Under the pieces are notes generated by a model. The model did not search any database, had not been told where the DNA came from, and worked only from the letters and a program-made list of their open reading frames with translations. DNA of 61,913 bases from an alpha proteobacterium SCGC AAA240-E13. GTDB lineage: Bacteria > Pseudomonadota > Alphaproteobacteria > Pelagibacterales > Pelagibacteraceae. Within the stretch, counting starts at the first letter, position 1. Every line of letters starts with the position of its first letter. A program made the translations under genes and the position numbers. Positions 43,903 through 53,224 of the stretch are shown in pieces. The stretch lies in contig AZHR01000008.1 of NCBI GenBank assembly GCA_000504625.1, positions 1 through 61,913 on the forward strand, given 5' to 3'.

Positions 43903-45033
43903 TTAAAATGCCATTGATAGATTAATCTCTTGATGATATTTTCCACCTACAACATCAGCGTTACCACCTTCGTTATCAACATGGTTTCGAACACCTTTAA
44001 GTGCAAGAGGACCCCAGTTTATTGCTGCTGACCATCCACGGTAACTTGAGTGAACTTTTTCTATACAGCTTGCTGTAGATTTAGCAGTTTCATTACGACA
44101 AGCCGAATTTGGTGGTTTTGTATTCCACTTATACTCATCATAACCTCTGCCATAACTAACAGATATAGCATTACCAATAGTGAAAGCCGCACCGGCTACC
44201 CACGATTGATTATTTGCAATACCAGCAGCTGTTGCGTTTCCATCATCCTTATAGGTTGCTTGAAAACCTGCTGATAGTGGCCCCAATCTTATGCTATTGT
44301 ATAGTGAACCAGCGTATGCATCTTCGTATTGACTGTTACATGTATTCATACCAATTACCCATTCATGTGAATCACTGCAATTTCCTGGGTGTGTTATATA
44401 CTCGGCGGCACTACCTAATCTCCAACCGACATGTGTGGTATTAATGTTTAGCAAGTCAATTACTAAGTCATGTCCTTTATGTCCAGCTGTGTTTGTACCT
44501 GGAGTAGAATCCGTCGCACCGTCTGCAGTATGGTTTCCTCCCATCCTTGCAGCGTACGAATACGAAATTCCCGTTCCAGAACCTGGCGCTTTAAGCGTGA
44601 AGTTAACTACACCTTTTGACTTGGATACTACACCTACGTCAGTTATTCCAGTCGAAAAGCCATAGTCAATTTCTTCCCATGCAGTTGGTACAATGTTATC
44701 AACTGCGTTTGCACCATATCCACCTGTTCCAGAATCATAGGCAATAGTAAATATTCCACCCATGTTAATATTCATACTAGAACTAGATAGACCAGACATA
44801 GCGTCATTTTGGGCATGAAATATGCCATACGTCCAACCATTGGCAAACTCTCCACCGCCAGAAAACGAAATATTCTTTTTCTGACCTATCTTGTGACCAG
44901 TCGTTTTCTTCGAGTCAAGAGTCGTATAACTTAGCTCCATTGTCCCATTTACAGACACTCCACCTGCTTGCGCAGACAAAGACACTAGTGTCCCAGCTAA
45001 AGCCGATAATCCTACTTTTTTTAATTTATTCAT
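43903..45033 (-). CDS. Outer-membrane porin (SAR11 type), copy 1
   Basis: 376 aa with signal peptide MNKLKKVGLSALAGTLVSLSAQA. The mature part is glycine-, serine- and aromatic-rich beta-barrel sequence ending in phenylalanine (INLSMAF), as required for BAM-dependent assembly. The N-terminal third closely parallels the upstream porin (GQKKNISFSGGGEF, DAMSGLSSSSMNI, YDSGTGGYG), and the rest diverges. It has cysteine pairs in predicted loops (CSDSHEWVIGMNTC; C near 311/319). Strong RBS (AAAGGAG, 8 bases before ATG). Probable general uptake pore. Confidence 0.9.
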   Translation of the reverse strand: MNKLKKVGLSALAGTLVSLSAQAGGVSVNGTMELSYTTLDSKKTTGHKIGQKKNISFSGGGEFANGWTYGIFHAQNDAMSGLSSSSMNINMGGIFTIAYDSGTGGYGANAVDNIVPTAWEEIDYGFSTGITDVGVVSKSKGVVNFTLKAPGSGTGISYSYAARMGGNHTADGATDSTPGTNTAGHKGHDLVIDLLNINTTHVGWRLGSAAEYITHPGNCSDSHEWVIGMNTCNSQYEDAYAGSLYNSIRLGPLSAGFQATYKDDGNATAAGIANNQSWVAGAAFTIGNAISVSYGRGYDEYKWNTKPPNSACRNETAKSTASCIEKVHSSYRGWSAAINWGPLALKGVRNHVDNEGGNADVVGGKYHQEINLSMAF

Positions 45034-45061
45034 AAAAAATTCTCCTTTCTTTTATGTTAAA

Positions 45062-46057
45062 TTAAAATGACATCGATAGATTTAGCTCTCTGTTTTCGTC
45101 GTTCTTTCCAGATGTACCATTATAGTTCTTACCTTCGTTGTGCGTGAACTTAATAGCCATTGGACCAATGTTGTAAGCAGCAGATATTCCTTCGAATTCT
45201 GCAGTTACATCTGCTCCAGCTGTTGTCTTATCATATTCAGTTTCACCGTATTGATAAGATATAGAAAATACATCATTTACATTAAACGATGCACCATAAA
45301 CATCTGTTGTGTATTGTGTCGAGCTATTGTCATCATCTTCTGTCCATTGATAACCAACGCTCAACGGTCCGAATGCGTAAGTAGCAAACATAGTTTGTTC
45401 TTCTCTATCCTTATCATGAATAGTTCCGCCATTTTCAAGATCTCCGAAACCGCCACCGATTTTTAAACCTGGTAACATTTCAGGACTCAATTGAGCAGTA
45501 AATTCATAACCTCTGTCAGAACCACCTTCGCCACCACTTCCACCATCAGCTACCGCAGCTTGTCCGCCTCTTGGAGTATAACCTGCTTCAAGTGCTAAGC
45601 CAGATATAACTTCTGGTAACTTCCAGTGTAATGAACCAGTATTACTTACAACTGTACCAGCATCAACCATTCCAGTACTGAATCCGTAATCTGCTTCTTC
45701 AAACGCAATTGGTACAACGTTATCGATTGCATTCAATCCATAACCACCTGTACCAGAATCATACGACACTGATCCTAGTGAACCCATTCCTATTGTCATA
45801 CTAGAACTTGACATACCAGACATAGCATCTGTCATTACGTGAAGGATGCTAACTGTCCAACCATTGTCTAATTCTCCAGACCCAGAAAAAGAAACATTCT
45901 TTTTCTGTCCTAATGGATTACCAGTAACTTCGTTACTGTGCCGTTGAACATAGGTCAATTCAGCTGTACCAGACACTGACATCTCACCTGCTTGCGCAGA
46001 TAAAGAAGCTAATGTACCAGCAAGAGCTGACAGACCAATTTTCTTTATTTTATTCAT
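45062..46057 (-). CDS. Outer-membrane porin (SAR11 type), copy 2
   Basis: About 331 aa. Signal peptide MNKIKKIGLSALAGTLASLSAQA and beta-barrel ending in LNLSMSF. It shares with copy 1 the N-terminal strands and the GSVSYDSGTGGYGLNAIDN block. The ATG at 46057 is chosen because the RBS GGAG lies 8 bases upstream of it, but only 2 bases from the ATG at 46063. First gene of the porin pair, with a repeat-bearing 240-base upstream region. Likely highly expressed. Confidence 0.9.
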   Translation of the reverse strand: MNKIKKIGLSALAGTLASLSAQAGEMSVSGTAELTYVQRHSNEVTGNPLGQKKNVSFSGSGELDNGWTVSILHVMTDAMSGMSSSSMTIGMGSLGSVSYDSGTGGYGLNAIDNVVPIAFEEADYGFSTGMVDAGTVVSNTGSLHWKLPEVISGLALEAGYTPRGGQAAVADGGSGGEGGSDRGYEFTAQLSPEMLPGLKIGGGFGDLENGGTIHDKDREEQTMFATYAFGPLSVGYQWTEDDDNSSTQYTTDVYGASFNVNDVFSISYQYGETEYDKTTAGADVTAEFEGISAAYNIGPMAIKFTHNEGKNYNGTSGKNDENRELNLSMSF

Positions 46058-46072
46058 AAGCATTTCTCCTTT

Positions 46073-46090
46073 TAATAATAATTATTATTA
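46073..46090. repeat. Perfect 18-base AT palindrome in the porin leader
   Basis: TAATAATAATTATTATTA is an exact palindrome immediately upstream of the porin Shine-Dalgarno. As RNA it could form a weak hairpin next to the ribosome binding site; as DNA it could be an operator. Being built only of A and T, it may also be simple sequence. Confidence 0.45.
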
Positions 46091-46098
46091 TGAATGAT

Positions 46099-46186
46099 GC
46101 ACAAATATCACAAATAGTGGCTATTTTCTTGAAATTACTTGCATAAATACTATATTTTTTTAAACATGTTGCAAAAATATCACAAA
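46099..46186 (-). promoter_or_regulatory. Duplicated 16-base element in the porin promoter region
   Basis: GCACAAATATCACAAA (46099-46114) and GCAAAAATATCACAAA (46171-46186) match at 15 of 16 positions, 72 bases apart. On the minus strand each reads TTTGTGATATTT. In the proximal copy TTGTGA with TAATAA 17 bases downstream could be a promoter. They look like paired binding sites for a porin regulator, though none is identified. Confidence 0.5.
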
Positions 46187-46303
46187 ACTAGATACAAAAA
46201 ACATAGTAAATTCGCTATTTATTGAAGTAACTAATATTTTATTAATGCATTAGTTTGTTTTAAATTAAATTCATTGAATGTTTATATAAATACTTACAGT
46301 AAA

Positions 46304-46878
46304 ATGATTGATCTCAAATTAACAAAATTAGTTATACCATTTATTTTTATAATTTTATTAACCTCATGTGGAATATACAAGCCCAGTGATTCTAGACAAG
46401 TGAGTCCTAATGTCGATGAAAGAGTGAAACAGGCTATTGAGGAAGGAAGAGGATTTAGATTAGGAAAAGGAATTGGAAAAAAAGGAACAAATTTTGAGTT
46501 TGCTTCCTCTAATGAACTATGGAGAGCTTCACTAGAAGTTTTAGATTTTTTACCTCTTTCAAATGTAGATTATTCGGGGGGGGTATAATTATAACAGATT
46601 GGTATAATGAAGGAACTTCAAATGATGAAGCAATTAAAATTACAGTAAGATTCTTATCCAATGAAATCAGAGCAGATGGTCTTTCTATTATAATTCACAA
46701 ACGAGTTTGTAATAAATTTCAACAATGTACAGTGAATAAAATTCAATCAACCTTGGAAGAAGAAGTAAAATTAGCAATTTTAAAAACAGCTACTTTACTA
46801 GAAAAAGGAAAATATGAAAAAAACAGAAAAGAGTATAAAAAAAAATATGGAAATAAACGTTTAAAACCAGATTCATAA
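46304..46878 (+). CDS. DUF3576 family lipoprotein (frame broken in a G8 run)
   Basis: The ATG at 46304 gives a lipoprotein signal MIDLKLTKLVIPFIFIILLTSCG. The first part continues GKGIGKKGTNFEFASSNELWRASLEVLDFLPLSNVDYSGG and hits a stop right after eight Gs (46576-46583). The downstream frame continues IIITDWYNEGTSNDEAIKITVRFLSNEIRADG, completing the DUF3576 domain. Nine Gs would join them. DUF3576 beside leuS-lptE-holA-parB is a conserved alphaproteobacterial arrangement. Function unknown; probably outer-membrane or periplasmic. Confidence 0.85.
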
Positions 46879-46909
46879 ATCCTCAAAATTATATTCAAAA
46901 AATAAGTAA

Positions 46910-49462
46910 ATGCAGAAATATAACTTCAAAACTTCTGAAGAGAAGTGGCAAAAAATATGGGAAGAAAAAAAAAGTTTCAAAACTTCAATAAAAAAAAATA
47001 AAAAAAAATTTTATTGTTTAGAAATGTTTCCTTACCCTTCTGGAAAAATACACATGGGTCATGTAAGAAACTATACTATAGGTGACGTTTTAGCCAGATA
47101 TAAAAAGTTAAGTGGATTTAATGTTTTACATCCTATGGGATGGGACTCTTTTGGAATGCCTGCCGAAAATGCTGCGAGAGAAAATAATTTACATCCAATT
47201 AAATGGACAGAAAAAAATATTAAAACAATGAAAAGACAATTAAAACTTCTTGGTCTCTCAATTGATTGGGACAGAGAAATTTCTACTTGCGATTCTAAAT
47301 ATTATAAACATCAGCAAGAATTTTTTTTAGAAATGTATGAAAAAGGATTATTAAAAAAAAAAAAAAATTATGTAAATTGGGATCCTGTAGATAAAACGGT
47401 TTTAGCCAATGAGCAAGTTATTGATGGGAAGGGATGGAGATCGGGAGCTGTTGTCGAAAGAAAAAAGCTTTCACAATGGTTCTTTGATATTACAAAATTT
47501 TCACAACAACTTCTAGACAATCTAAAAAATTTAAAGAATTGGCCTGACAAGGTTAAATTAATGCAAAAGAATTGGATTGGAAGATCTCTTGGTTGTGAAA
47601 TTGATTTTGATATTTTAGGAAATGATTATGTTAAAAAAATTAGTTGTTTTTCAACTCGACCGGATACATTATTTGGATTATCTTTTTTAGCAATATCTGC
47701 TGACCATCCTGTGTCGAAAATTTACGAAAATAATAAAGAATTTATTAATTTTAAAAATAAGTGTTTAAAAACTGGTACAACTGAAGAAGCATTAGCTAAT
47801 GCAGAAAAAATTGGTTTTAAAACAAACCTAATTGCAATTAATCCTCTAGACAAACAAATGAAAGTACCAGTTTATATAGCTAATTTTGTTTTAATGGATT
47901 ATGGTTTAGGTGCAATTTTTGGTTGCCCTGCTCATGATCAGAGAGATTTGGAATTTGCAAGAAAATACAAACTTCCTGTAAATCCTGTAGTTTTGCCTCC
48001 AAGTGAAAATGAAAAAGGATTCAAAATAAATAAAAAAGCATACACAGAAGAAGGAAAAATAATTAATTCAAAATTTTTAAATGGTTTAAGTGCTCCAGAC
48101 GAGTCTGTGGCAAAAACCATTTCAATATTAGAAGAAAAAAAAATTGGAAAAGGAAAAATTAATTTTAGACTGAAAGATTGGGGTGTTTCAAGACAACGTT
48201 ATTGGGGATGTCCAATTCCTATAACATACGACAACAATGGTGATATTATTCCAGTTCCTAAAAAAAATTTACCAGTAATTTTACCTAAAGATGTAGACTT
48301 AAATTGCAAAGGAAATCCACTAGATCAACATCCTACATGGAAATATACGAAAATTAACAACAAAGAAGTTACAAGAGAAACTGATACTTTGGACACTTTT
48401 GTAGATTCTTCCTGGTATTTTTTAAGATTTTGTTCTCCAAATAATTTAAATTATGGTTACGATATTGAAGACCTAAATTATTGGATGCCAGTTGACCAAT
48501 ATATAGGAGGTGTTGAGCATGCAATTTTACATTTGCTTTATTCACGTTTTTTTATGAGAGCAATAGCTTACCAAAATAACAATTTTAAGTATGTCGAACC
48601 CTTTTCTGGACTTTTTACTCAAGGAATGGTTTGTCATGAGACCTATAAAGATCAAAAAGATAAATGGCTTAGTCAGGATGAAATTGAATTAGTTAATAAT
48701 AAAACTTATATAAAAAAAGAATCTGGAGAAAAAGTTAAAGTTGGTTCTCCAGAAGCTATGTCTAAATCAAAAAAAAATATCGTTGATCCGGAAAATGTCA
48801 TTAAAGATTATGGTGCTGATTCTATAAGATGGTTTATTCTATCTGACAGTCCTCCTAGTAAAGATGTACAATGGTCTGAGGAAGGTATTGCTGCTTCATT
48901 CAAATTTGTCCAAAAATTATGGAATTTAAATTTAAACATAATTAGTAGAAAAGACGACATAACAAATAAAAATGAAGACACTATAGTAGAGAAATATACT
49001 ACAAAAATATTTTTTAATATAAACAAAAATTTGGCAAATTTTCATTACAATGTTGTCATTGCAAATTTTTATGACATTTATAATAATTACATTAATTTTA
49101 TAAAAAACAAAAATATTTCGAGTGATTTTTTAAGAAAAAATTTTGAAACAATTTTAACTTTGCTTATGCCATTTTTACCTCATTTTGCTTCAGAATGTTT
49201 AACAATGTTAAATCCTAAATTAAATTTAGAAAATATTTCTTGGCCTGTGTATGATAAAGTTCTAATTGAAGATTTTGATTGCAATATTGTAATTCAAATT
49301 AATGGAAAAAAGAGAAGTTTAATTAAATTACCCATAAATTCAAAAGAAAGTTTTATAGTTGAAAAAGCGAAACAAGTATCTAATGTAAAAAAATATTTAA
49401 TTAACAATAGTATTAAAAAACAAATCTATGTTAAAAATAAACTTATTAACTTTATAGTATAA
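46910..49462 (+). CDS. leuS: Leucyl-tRNA synthetase
   Basis: Class I synthetase, 850 aa. HIGH motif in PYPSGKIHMGHVRNY; an editing domain (about 220-410, with TTEEALANAEK and DYGLGAIFGCPAHDQRD); KMSKS motif in SPEAMSKSKKNIVDPE; and anticodon-binding and C-terminal domains present. It stops directly before lptE (TAA then ATG). Confidence 0.97.
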   Translation: MQKYNFKTSEEKWQKIWEEKKSFKTSIKKNKKKFYCLEMFPYPSGKIHMGHVRNYTIGDVLARYKKLSGFNVLHPMGWDSFGMPAENAARENNLHPIKWTEKNIKTMKRQLKLLGLSIDWDREISTCDSKYYKHQQEFFLEMYEKGLLKKKKNYVNWDPVDKTVLANEQVIDGKGWRSGAVVERKKLSQWFFDITKFSQQLLDNLKNLKNWPDKVKLMQKNWIGRSLGCEIDFDILGNDYVKKISCFSTRPDTLFGLSFLAISADHPVSKIYENNKEFINFKNKCLKTGTTEEALANAEKIGFKTNLIAINPLDKQMKVPVYIANFVLMDYGLGAIFGCPAHDQRDLEFARKYKLPVNPVVLPPSENEKGFKINKKAYTEEGKIINSKFLNGLSAPDESVAKTISILEEKKIGKGKINFRLKDWGVSRQRYWGCPIPITYDNNGDIIPVPKKNLPVILPKDVDLNCKGNPLDQHPTWKYTKINNKEVTRETDTLDTFVDSSWYFLRFCSPNNLNYGYDIEDLNYWMPVDQYIGGVEHAILHLLYSRFFMRAIAYQNNNFKYVEPFSGLFTQGMVCHETYKDQKDKWLSQDEIELVNNKTYIKKESGEKVKVGSPEAMSKSKKNIVDPENVIKDYGADSIRWFILSDSPPSKDVQWSEEGIAASFKFVQKLWNLNLNIISRKDDITNKNEDTIVEKYTTKIFFNINKNLANFHYNVVIANFYDIYNNYINFIKNKNISSDFLRKNFETILTLLMPFLPHFASECLTMLNPKLNLENISWPVYDKVLIEDFDCNIVIQINGKKRSLIKLPINSKESFIVEKAKQVSNVKKYLINNSIKKQIYVKNKLINFIV

Positions 49463-49933
49463 ATGATAAAAATAAAAAAAATTTTTATAGCATGTATGCT
49501 GACAATATTAATATCTGCTTGCGGCTATACGCCTATTTTTTCAAAAAAAACTGTTAATTTTAGTATAGAAAATATTGAATTCTCTGGTGATCAAGACGTT
49601 ACAGAAAAAATAAGTAATTCACTGTCAAGCTATCAAAATAAACCCAACAAAGAAAAAAAAATATCTTTAATACTACACAACTCTAAAGTCAGAAGCGTTG
49701 CTTCTAAAAATTCTAAAGGAGAAGCGCAAGTTTATAGAGTTAATATTCATGTGAAAATGAAGTTGATTTTGAATGAAAATAAATTTTTTGAAAAAAATAT
49801 AGAAAAGTCAACTATATACACTGCTCTTGAAAGAAAGTCAGATGAAAAAATGATTGAGGATAAATTAGTTGAAAACCTATCCCATCAAATAGCTAAAGAA
49901 ATTATTTTAGATTTATTAGATAAAACAAAATAA
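49463..49933 (+). CDS. lptE: LPS-assembly lipoprotein LptE
   Basis: Outer-membrane lipoprotein that plugs LptD in lipopolysaccharide export. 156 aa. Lipoprotein signal ending ISACGYTPIF; the CGYTPI/L start of the mature protein is characteristic of alphaproteobacterial LptE. Conserved leuS-lptE-holA order. Sequence conservation of the rest is low, as in the family. Confidence 0.88.
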   Translation: MIKIKKIFIACMLTILISACGYTPIFSKKTVNFSIENIEFSGDQDVTEKISNSLSSYQNKPNKEKKISLILHNSKVRSVASKNSKGEAQVYRVNIHVKMKLILNENKFFEKNIEKSTIYTALERKSDEKMIEDKLVENLSHQIAKEIILDLLDKTK

Positions 49934-49940
49934 TAATTTA

Positions 49941-50954
49941 ATGATAATAAAAAATTATGAAATAACAAAAAAAAATTTAGATTTTTTAAATTTCTTTCTA
50001 ATTCATGGTGAAAATATTGGATTGAATGAAGATTTAACAAAATACATACTCGAATTTAAAGAAAAAAAAAACGGAAAATATAAAATATTTAAATTTAAGG
50101 AAAGTGAAATTTTAAATGATAAGAACAATATTTATAACTTAATTTTTTCTGGTTCTCTGTTCGACAAAAAAAAAGCTATTTTTGTTCATATAGTAACCGA
50201 TAAATTATTTGATTTAATTAAAGATATATTTGAAAAAGAAAATCATGATATTCTAATTATTTTTAGAGCTGGACAAATAGAAAAAAAATCAAAAATTAGA
50301 AATTTATTTGAAAAAGAAAAAAGTTTAGTTTCTGTTGCCTGCTATCAAGATAATAATTTTGAGCTCATGAAAATTATTAAAAATGAAATTAAATTATCAA
50401 AAATAAAATTATCAACTGAGTCGATTAATTTGTTAATTGAAAGAGCAATGGGCGATAGAAATAATTTAAAAAATGAAATAAACAAGCTGAAAAGTTTTGC
50501 ACTAAACAAAGATTCAATTTCACATGAACATGTACAAACTTTAACTAACTTAGCAAAAAATTATCAAAATGATTATATTGTAAACACTTGCTTAAATGGC
50601 AACAAAAAAAGATTAAAAAAAACATTGAACAAAAATATTTTTCTAACGGAAGATTTTTTTATTTTATTAAAAATTTTAAGTAAAAAAATACATCGTCTAC
50701 TGAAAATAAAAATTATTCATCGTTCAGAAAAAGACTTGGATAAAATATTTGGACAAATAAAGCCTCCAATTTTTTGGAAAGAAAAAGATGATATAAAAAG
50801 ACAAATTAACTTATGGAATGAAAGAAAATTAAATTTAATTGTAAATGAAATTAACAAAATTGAGCTGAGTTGCAAAAAAAATCATGAACTCTCTATATAT
50901 ATTATGCTAGATTTTTTGTCGAATGTCTGTGAAGAAGTTAATAATTATTCTTAA
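49941..50954 (+). CDS. holA: DNA polymerase III subunit delta
   Basis: Clamp-loader subunit that opens the sliding clamp. 337 aa, divergent but recognisable: FFLIHGENIGLNED (family: YLLYGEDxGLv) near the start, an AAA+-like core with LIFSGSLFDKKKAIFVHI, then INLLIERAMGDRNNLKNEINKLKSF (usually GD...L..EleKL). Follows lptE by 7 bases; the 3' end overlaps parB by 17 bases, tail to tail. Confidence 0.88.
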   Translation: MIIKNYEITKKNLDFLNFFLIHGENIGLNEDLTKYILEFKEKKNGKYKIFKFKESEILNDKNNIYNLIFSGSLFDKKKAIFVHIVTDKLFDLIKDIFEKENHDILIIFRAGQIEKKSKIRNLFEKEKSLVSVACYQDNNFELMKIIKNEIKLSKIKLSTESINLLIERAMGDRNNLKNEINKLKSFALNKDSISHEHVQTLTNLAKNYQNDYIVNTCLNGNKKRLKKTLNKNIFLTEDFFILLKILSKKIHRLLKIKIIHRSEKDLDKIFGQIKPPIFWKEKDDIKRQINLWNERKLNLIVNEINKIELSCKKNHELSIYIMLDFLSNVCEEVNNYS

Positions 50955-51792
50955 TAATATCTATTAATCTATCTAATTGTTCTAAATTTTTATACTCAAA
51001 TGAAAGTGTTCCAGTATTATGTTTTGTATTTTTAATTTCAACATTCATACCAATTTTATCTACCAATGCTTTTTCTAGATTCAGAATATTACTATCTTTT
51101 GAAGGTACAATTTTGAGATTCTTTTTATTTCTTAATGCCCTTACTAAATTTTCAGATTGTCGAACTGAAAGTTTTTTTTCTACAATTTTATTGGCTATCT
51201 GTATAGCATTAGAAAGACCAATCAATGAACGGGCATGTCCTGCTGAAATTTGCTCTTTTTCTACATATGCAATGACTTCTTTAGGAAGATTCAATAGTCT
51301 CAAAGAATTGGCAATGTAACTTCTACTTTTACCAATAAATTTTGCTAGTTTTTCTTGATTGTATGAAAATTCATTTATTAATCTTTGATAACCTTGAGCT
51401 TCTTCAATAGAATTTAAATCTTGTCTTTGGACATTTTCTATAATTGCAAATTCAAGAGATTTTTCATCATCAACCTCTAGAATAACTACAGGTACTTCAT
51501 GTAAACCCGCATTTTGAGAGGCAAGCCATCGTCTTTCTCCAGCAATAATTTCATATTTTCCTAATGAGTTTTTATCTGGACGAACAATAATTGGTTGGAT
51601 CACTCCTCTTTCCTTAATTGAACTGGTTAATTCTTTTAGGTTATCATTGTTAAAGACTTTTCTTGGTTGAAATCTATTTCTATTTATATCTTTAATTAAA
51701 AGTTTTTTGGTTTTGTTCTTACTGCTTGTATCACCAAGCAAAGATGACAATCCTTTTCCTAAACCTTTTTTTAATTTAAAAGCAGCCATCAA
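50938..51792 (-). CDS. parB: Chromosome-partitioning protein ParB
   Basis: CTPase/DNA-binding protein that loads at parS and slides to form the partition complex. 284 aa: basic N-terminus LKKGLGKGLSSLLGD (ParA-interacting), the ParB/Srx domain with QPRKVFNNDNLKELTSSIKERGVIQPIIV and YEIIAGERRWLASQ, the helix-turn-helix YNQEKLAKFIGKSRSYIANSLRLL, and AGHARSLIGL. It overlaps parA by ATGA. A parS-like site lies about 1.4 kb away inside rsmG. Confidence 0.96.
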   Translation of the reverse strand: MMAAFKLKKGLGKGLSSLLGDTSSKNKTKKLLIKDINRNRFQPRKVFNNDNLKELTSSIKERGVIQPIIVRPDKNSLGKYEIIAGERRWLASQNAGLHEVPVVILEVDDEKSLEFAIIENVQRQDLNSIEEAQGYQRLINEFSYNQEKLAKFIGKSRSYIANSLRLLNLPKEVIAYVEKEQISAGHARSLIGLSNAIQIANKIVEKKLSVRQSENLVRALRNKKNLKIVPSKDSNILNLEKALVDKIGMNVEIKNTKHNTGTLSFEYKNLEQLDRLIDIIKNNY

Positions 51793-52589
51793 GCAGCACT
51801 TTCTAAAAATTTATCTTGACCAATAAACTCTTTAGTAAAATCAAAATATGATTTGCTACCAGAACAATTTTTATCATAAACCAAAACTGGCAAACCATGT
51901 GATGGTGCTTCTGATAATCTTACATTTCTTGGGATTACCGTGTGATATACTTTTTCCTTAAAGTAATTTCTTGCCTCACTTTCAACCTGCGAAGACAATT
52001 TATTTCTCTTATCAAACATAGTTAACAAAATTCCTCTAATTCCAAGATCTGAATTTAATTGGTCTTTTATTCTTTCAATAGTTTTCATTAATTGGGTTAG
52101 ACCTTCTAATGCAAAAAATTCTGTTTGAAGAGGAACAATTAATGAGTGTGAAGTCACTAATGCCATTACAGTTAATAAACTCAATGATGGTGGACAGTCG
52201 ATAAAAAGATGAGAAAATTGACCTTGGTTTATCTGCAAAAAATGATCTAATTTCTCCTTTAGGAAAAATGCCCTTTTATTATCTCCAGCAGTTTCAACTT
52301 CTAAACCTGAAAGATCTACATTGGAAGTAACAATTTTTAGATTATCAATATTCGTACTTTTGATTACTTCTTTAAATTCTTTACTTCCAATCAAGACCTC
52401 ATAAATTGTATCTTTGGATTCTACATTTGAAAGACCAAATCCAGTCGTAGCATTACCCTGTGGATCTAGATCAATAACTAAAACTTTTTTATTTTGCATA
52501 GCAAGTCCCGCTGCTAAATTTATGACAGTTGTGGTTTTCCCCACTCCACCTTTTTGATTGATGACAGAAATGATTTGAGTTTTGTTCAA
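51789..52589 (-). CDS. parA: Chromosome-partitioning ATPase ParA
   Basis: Deviant Walker ATPase driving origin segregation. 266 aa: INQKGGVGKTTTVINLAAGLA (deviant Walker A), VLVIDLDPQGNATTGFG, and FIDCPPSLSLLTVMAL. It overlaps rsmG and parB, each by 4 bases (ATGA), in the rsmG-parA-parB chain typical of alphaproteobacterial origin regions. Confidence 0.97.
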   Translation of the reverse strand: MNKTQIISVINQKGGVGKTTTVINLAAGLAMQNKKVLVIDLDPQGNATTGFGLSNVESKDTIYEVLIGSKEFKEVIKSTNIDNLKIVTSNVDLSGLEVETAGDNKRAFFLKEKLDHFLQINQGQFSHLFIDCPPSLSLLTVMALVTSHSLIVPLQTEFFALEGLTQLMKTIERIKDQLNSDLGIRGILLTMFDKRNKLSSQVESEARNYFKEKVYHTVIPRNVRLSEAPSHGLPVLVYDKNCSGSKSYFDFTKEFIGQDKFLESAA

Positions 52590-53224
52590 GTTTTTTTTCT
52601 AACTTTTGCTATATTTATAATTAACGAATCATCGTTCGTTACACTCTTTTGTTCCTTATACTCAAATTCCCAAACCTTGGAAGCATCTATTAGTGACTGT
52701 TTTCCATTTTTCCCCAAAAAAAGAATTAAATTATTAAAATTATTAAAATTTTCTGTTACAATTTTAAAAATTGGTTGAATTGGTTTAAATGCACGAGCAA
52801 CAATTGTACCTGCCTTCAAATTCTTTTGTTCAAATACATCCTTTTCAAAAACTTGAGCATTTAAATTAAGTTTTTTTACAACTTTGGATAAAAATTTACA
52901 TTTTTTTGGACTTTTGTCGTATAAATCCATTCTTGTCGTATAATTTCTTTCTTTCATCAAAACTGATAATACAACTCCAGGAAACCCAGCCCCTGTTCCA
53001 AGATCGGCACAAATACCAATATTTTTATCAATAAAATCAATTACTTGTGCACTATCTAATATATGCCTTGTTTTTATTATATTTTCAGTAGATTTGCTTA
53101 TTAAGTTAAATTTTTCATTACTTTTGAGTAGCAATTTTTCATATGTATTTAAACTATTAATTGTTTCACGTGAAAATTGTAAAAAATACTCTAATTTTTT
53201 ATGATTTATGCTGTTTAATGCCAT
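52586..53224 (-). CDS. rsmG: 16S rRNA (guanine(527)-N7)-methyltransferase RsmG (GidB)
   Basis: SAM-dependent methyltransferase of G527. 212 aa: ILDSAQVIDFI, then the SAM loop ADLGTGAGFPGVVLSVLM, and TIVARAFKPI. It sits between mnmG (no gap) and parA (4-base overlap). Its 5' coding region carries a parS-like sequence. Confidence 0.95.
   Translation of the reverse strand: MALNSINHKKLEYFLQFSRETINSLNTYEKLLLKSNEKFNLISKSTENIIKTRHILDSAQVIDFIDKNIGICADLGTGAGFPGVVLSVLMKERNYTTRMDLYDKSPKKCKFLSKVVKKLNLNAQVFEKDVFEQKNLKAGTIVARAFKPIQPIFKIVTENFNNFNNLILFLGKNGKQSLIDASKVWEFEYKEQKSVTNDDSLIINIAKVRKKT
53162..53177. other. parS-like centromere site inside rsmG
   Basis: TGTTTCACGTGAAAAT matches the ParB binding consensus TGTTTCACGTGAAACA at 14 of 16 positions, including the full central TTTCACGTGAAA palindrome. 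It lies 48-63 bases into rsmG, directly upstream of parA-parB. Sites in or beside this cluster are common in bacteria. The only such match I found in the window. Confidence 0.8.
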
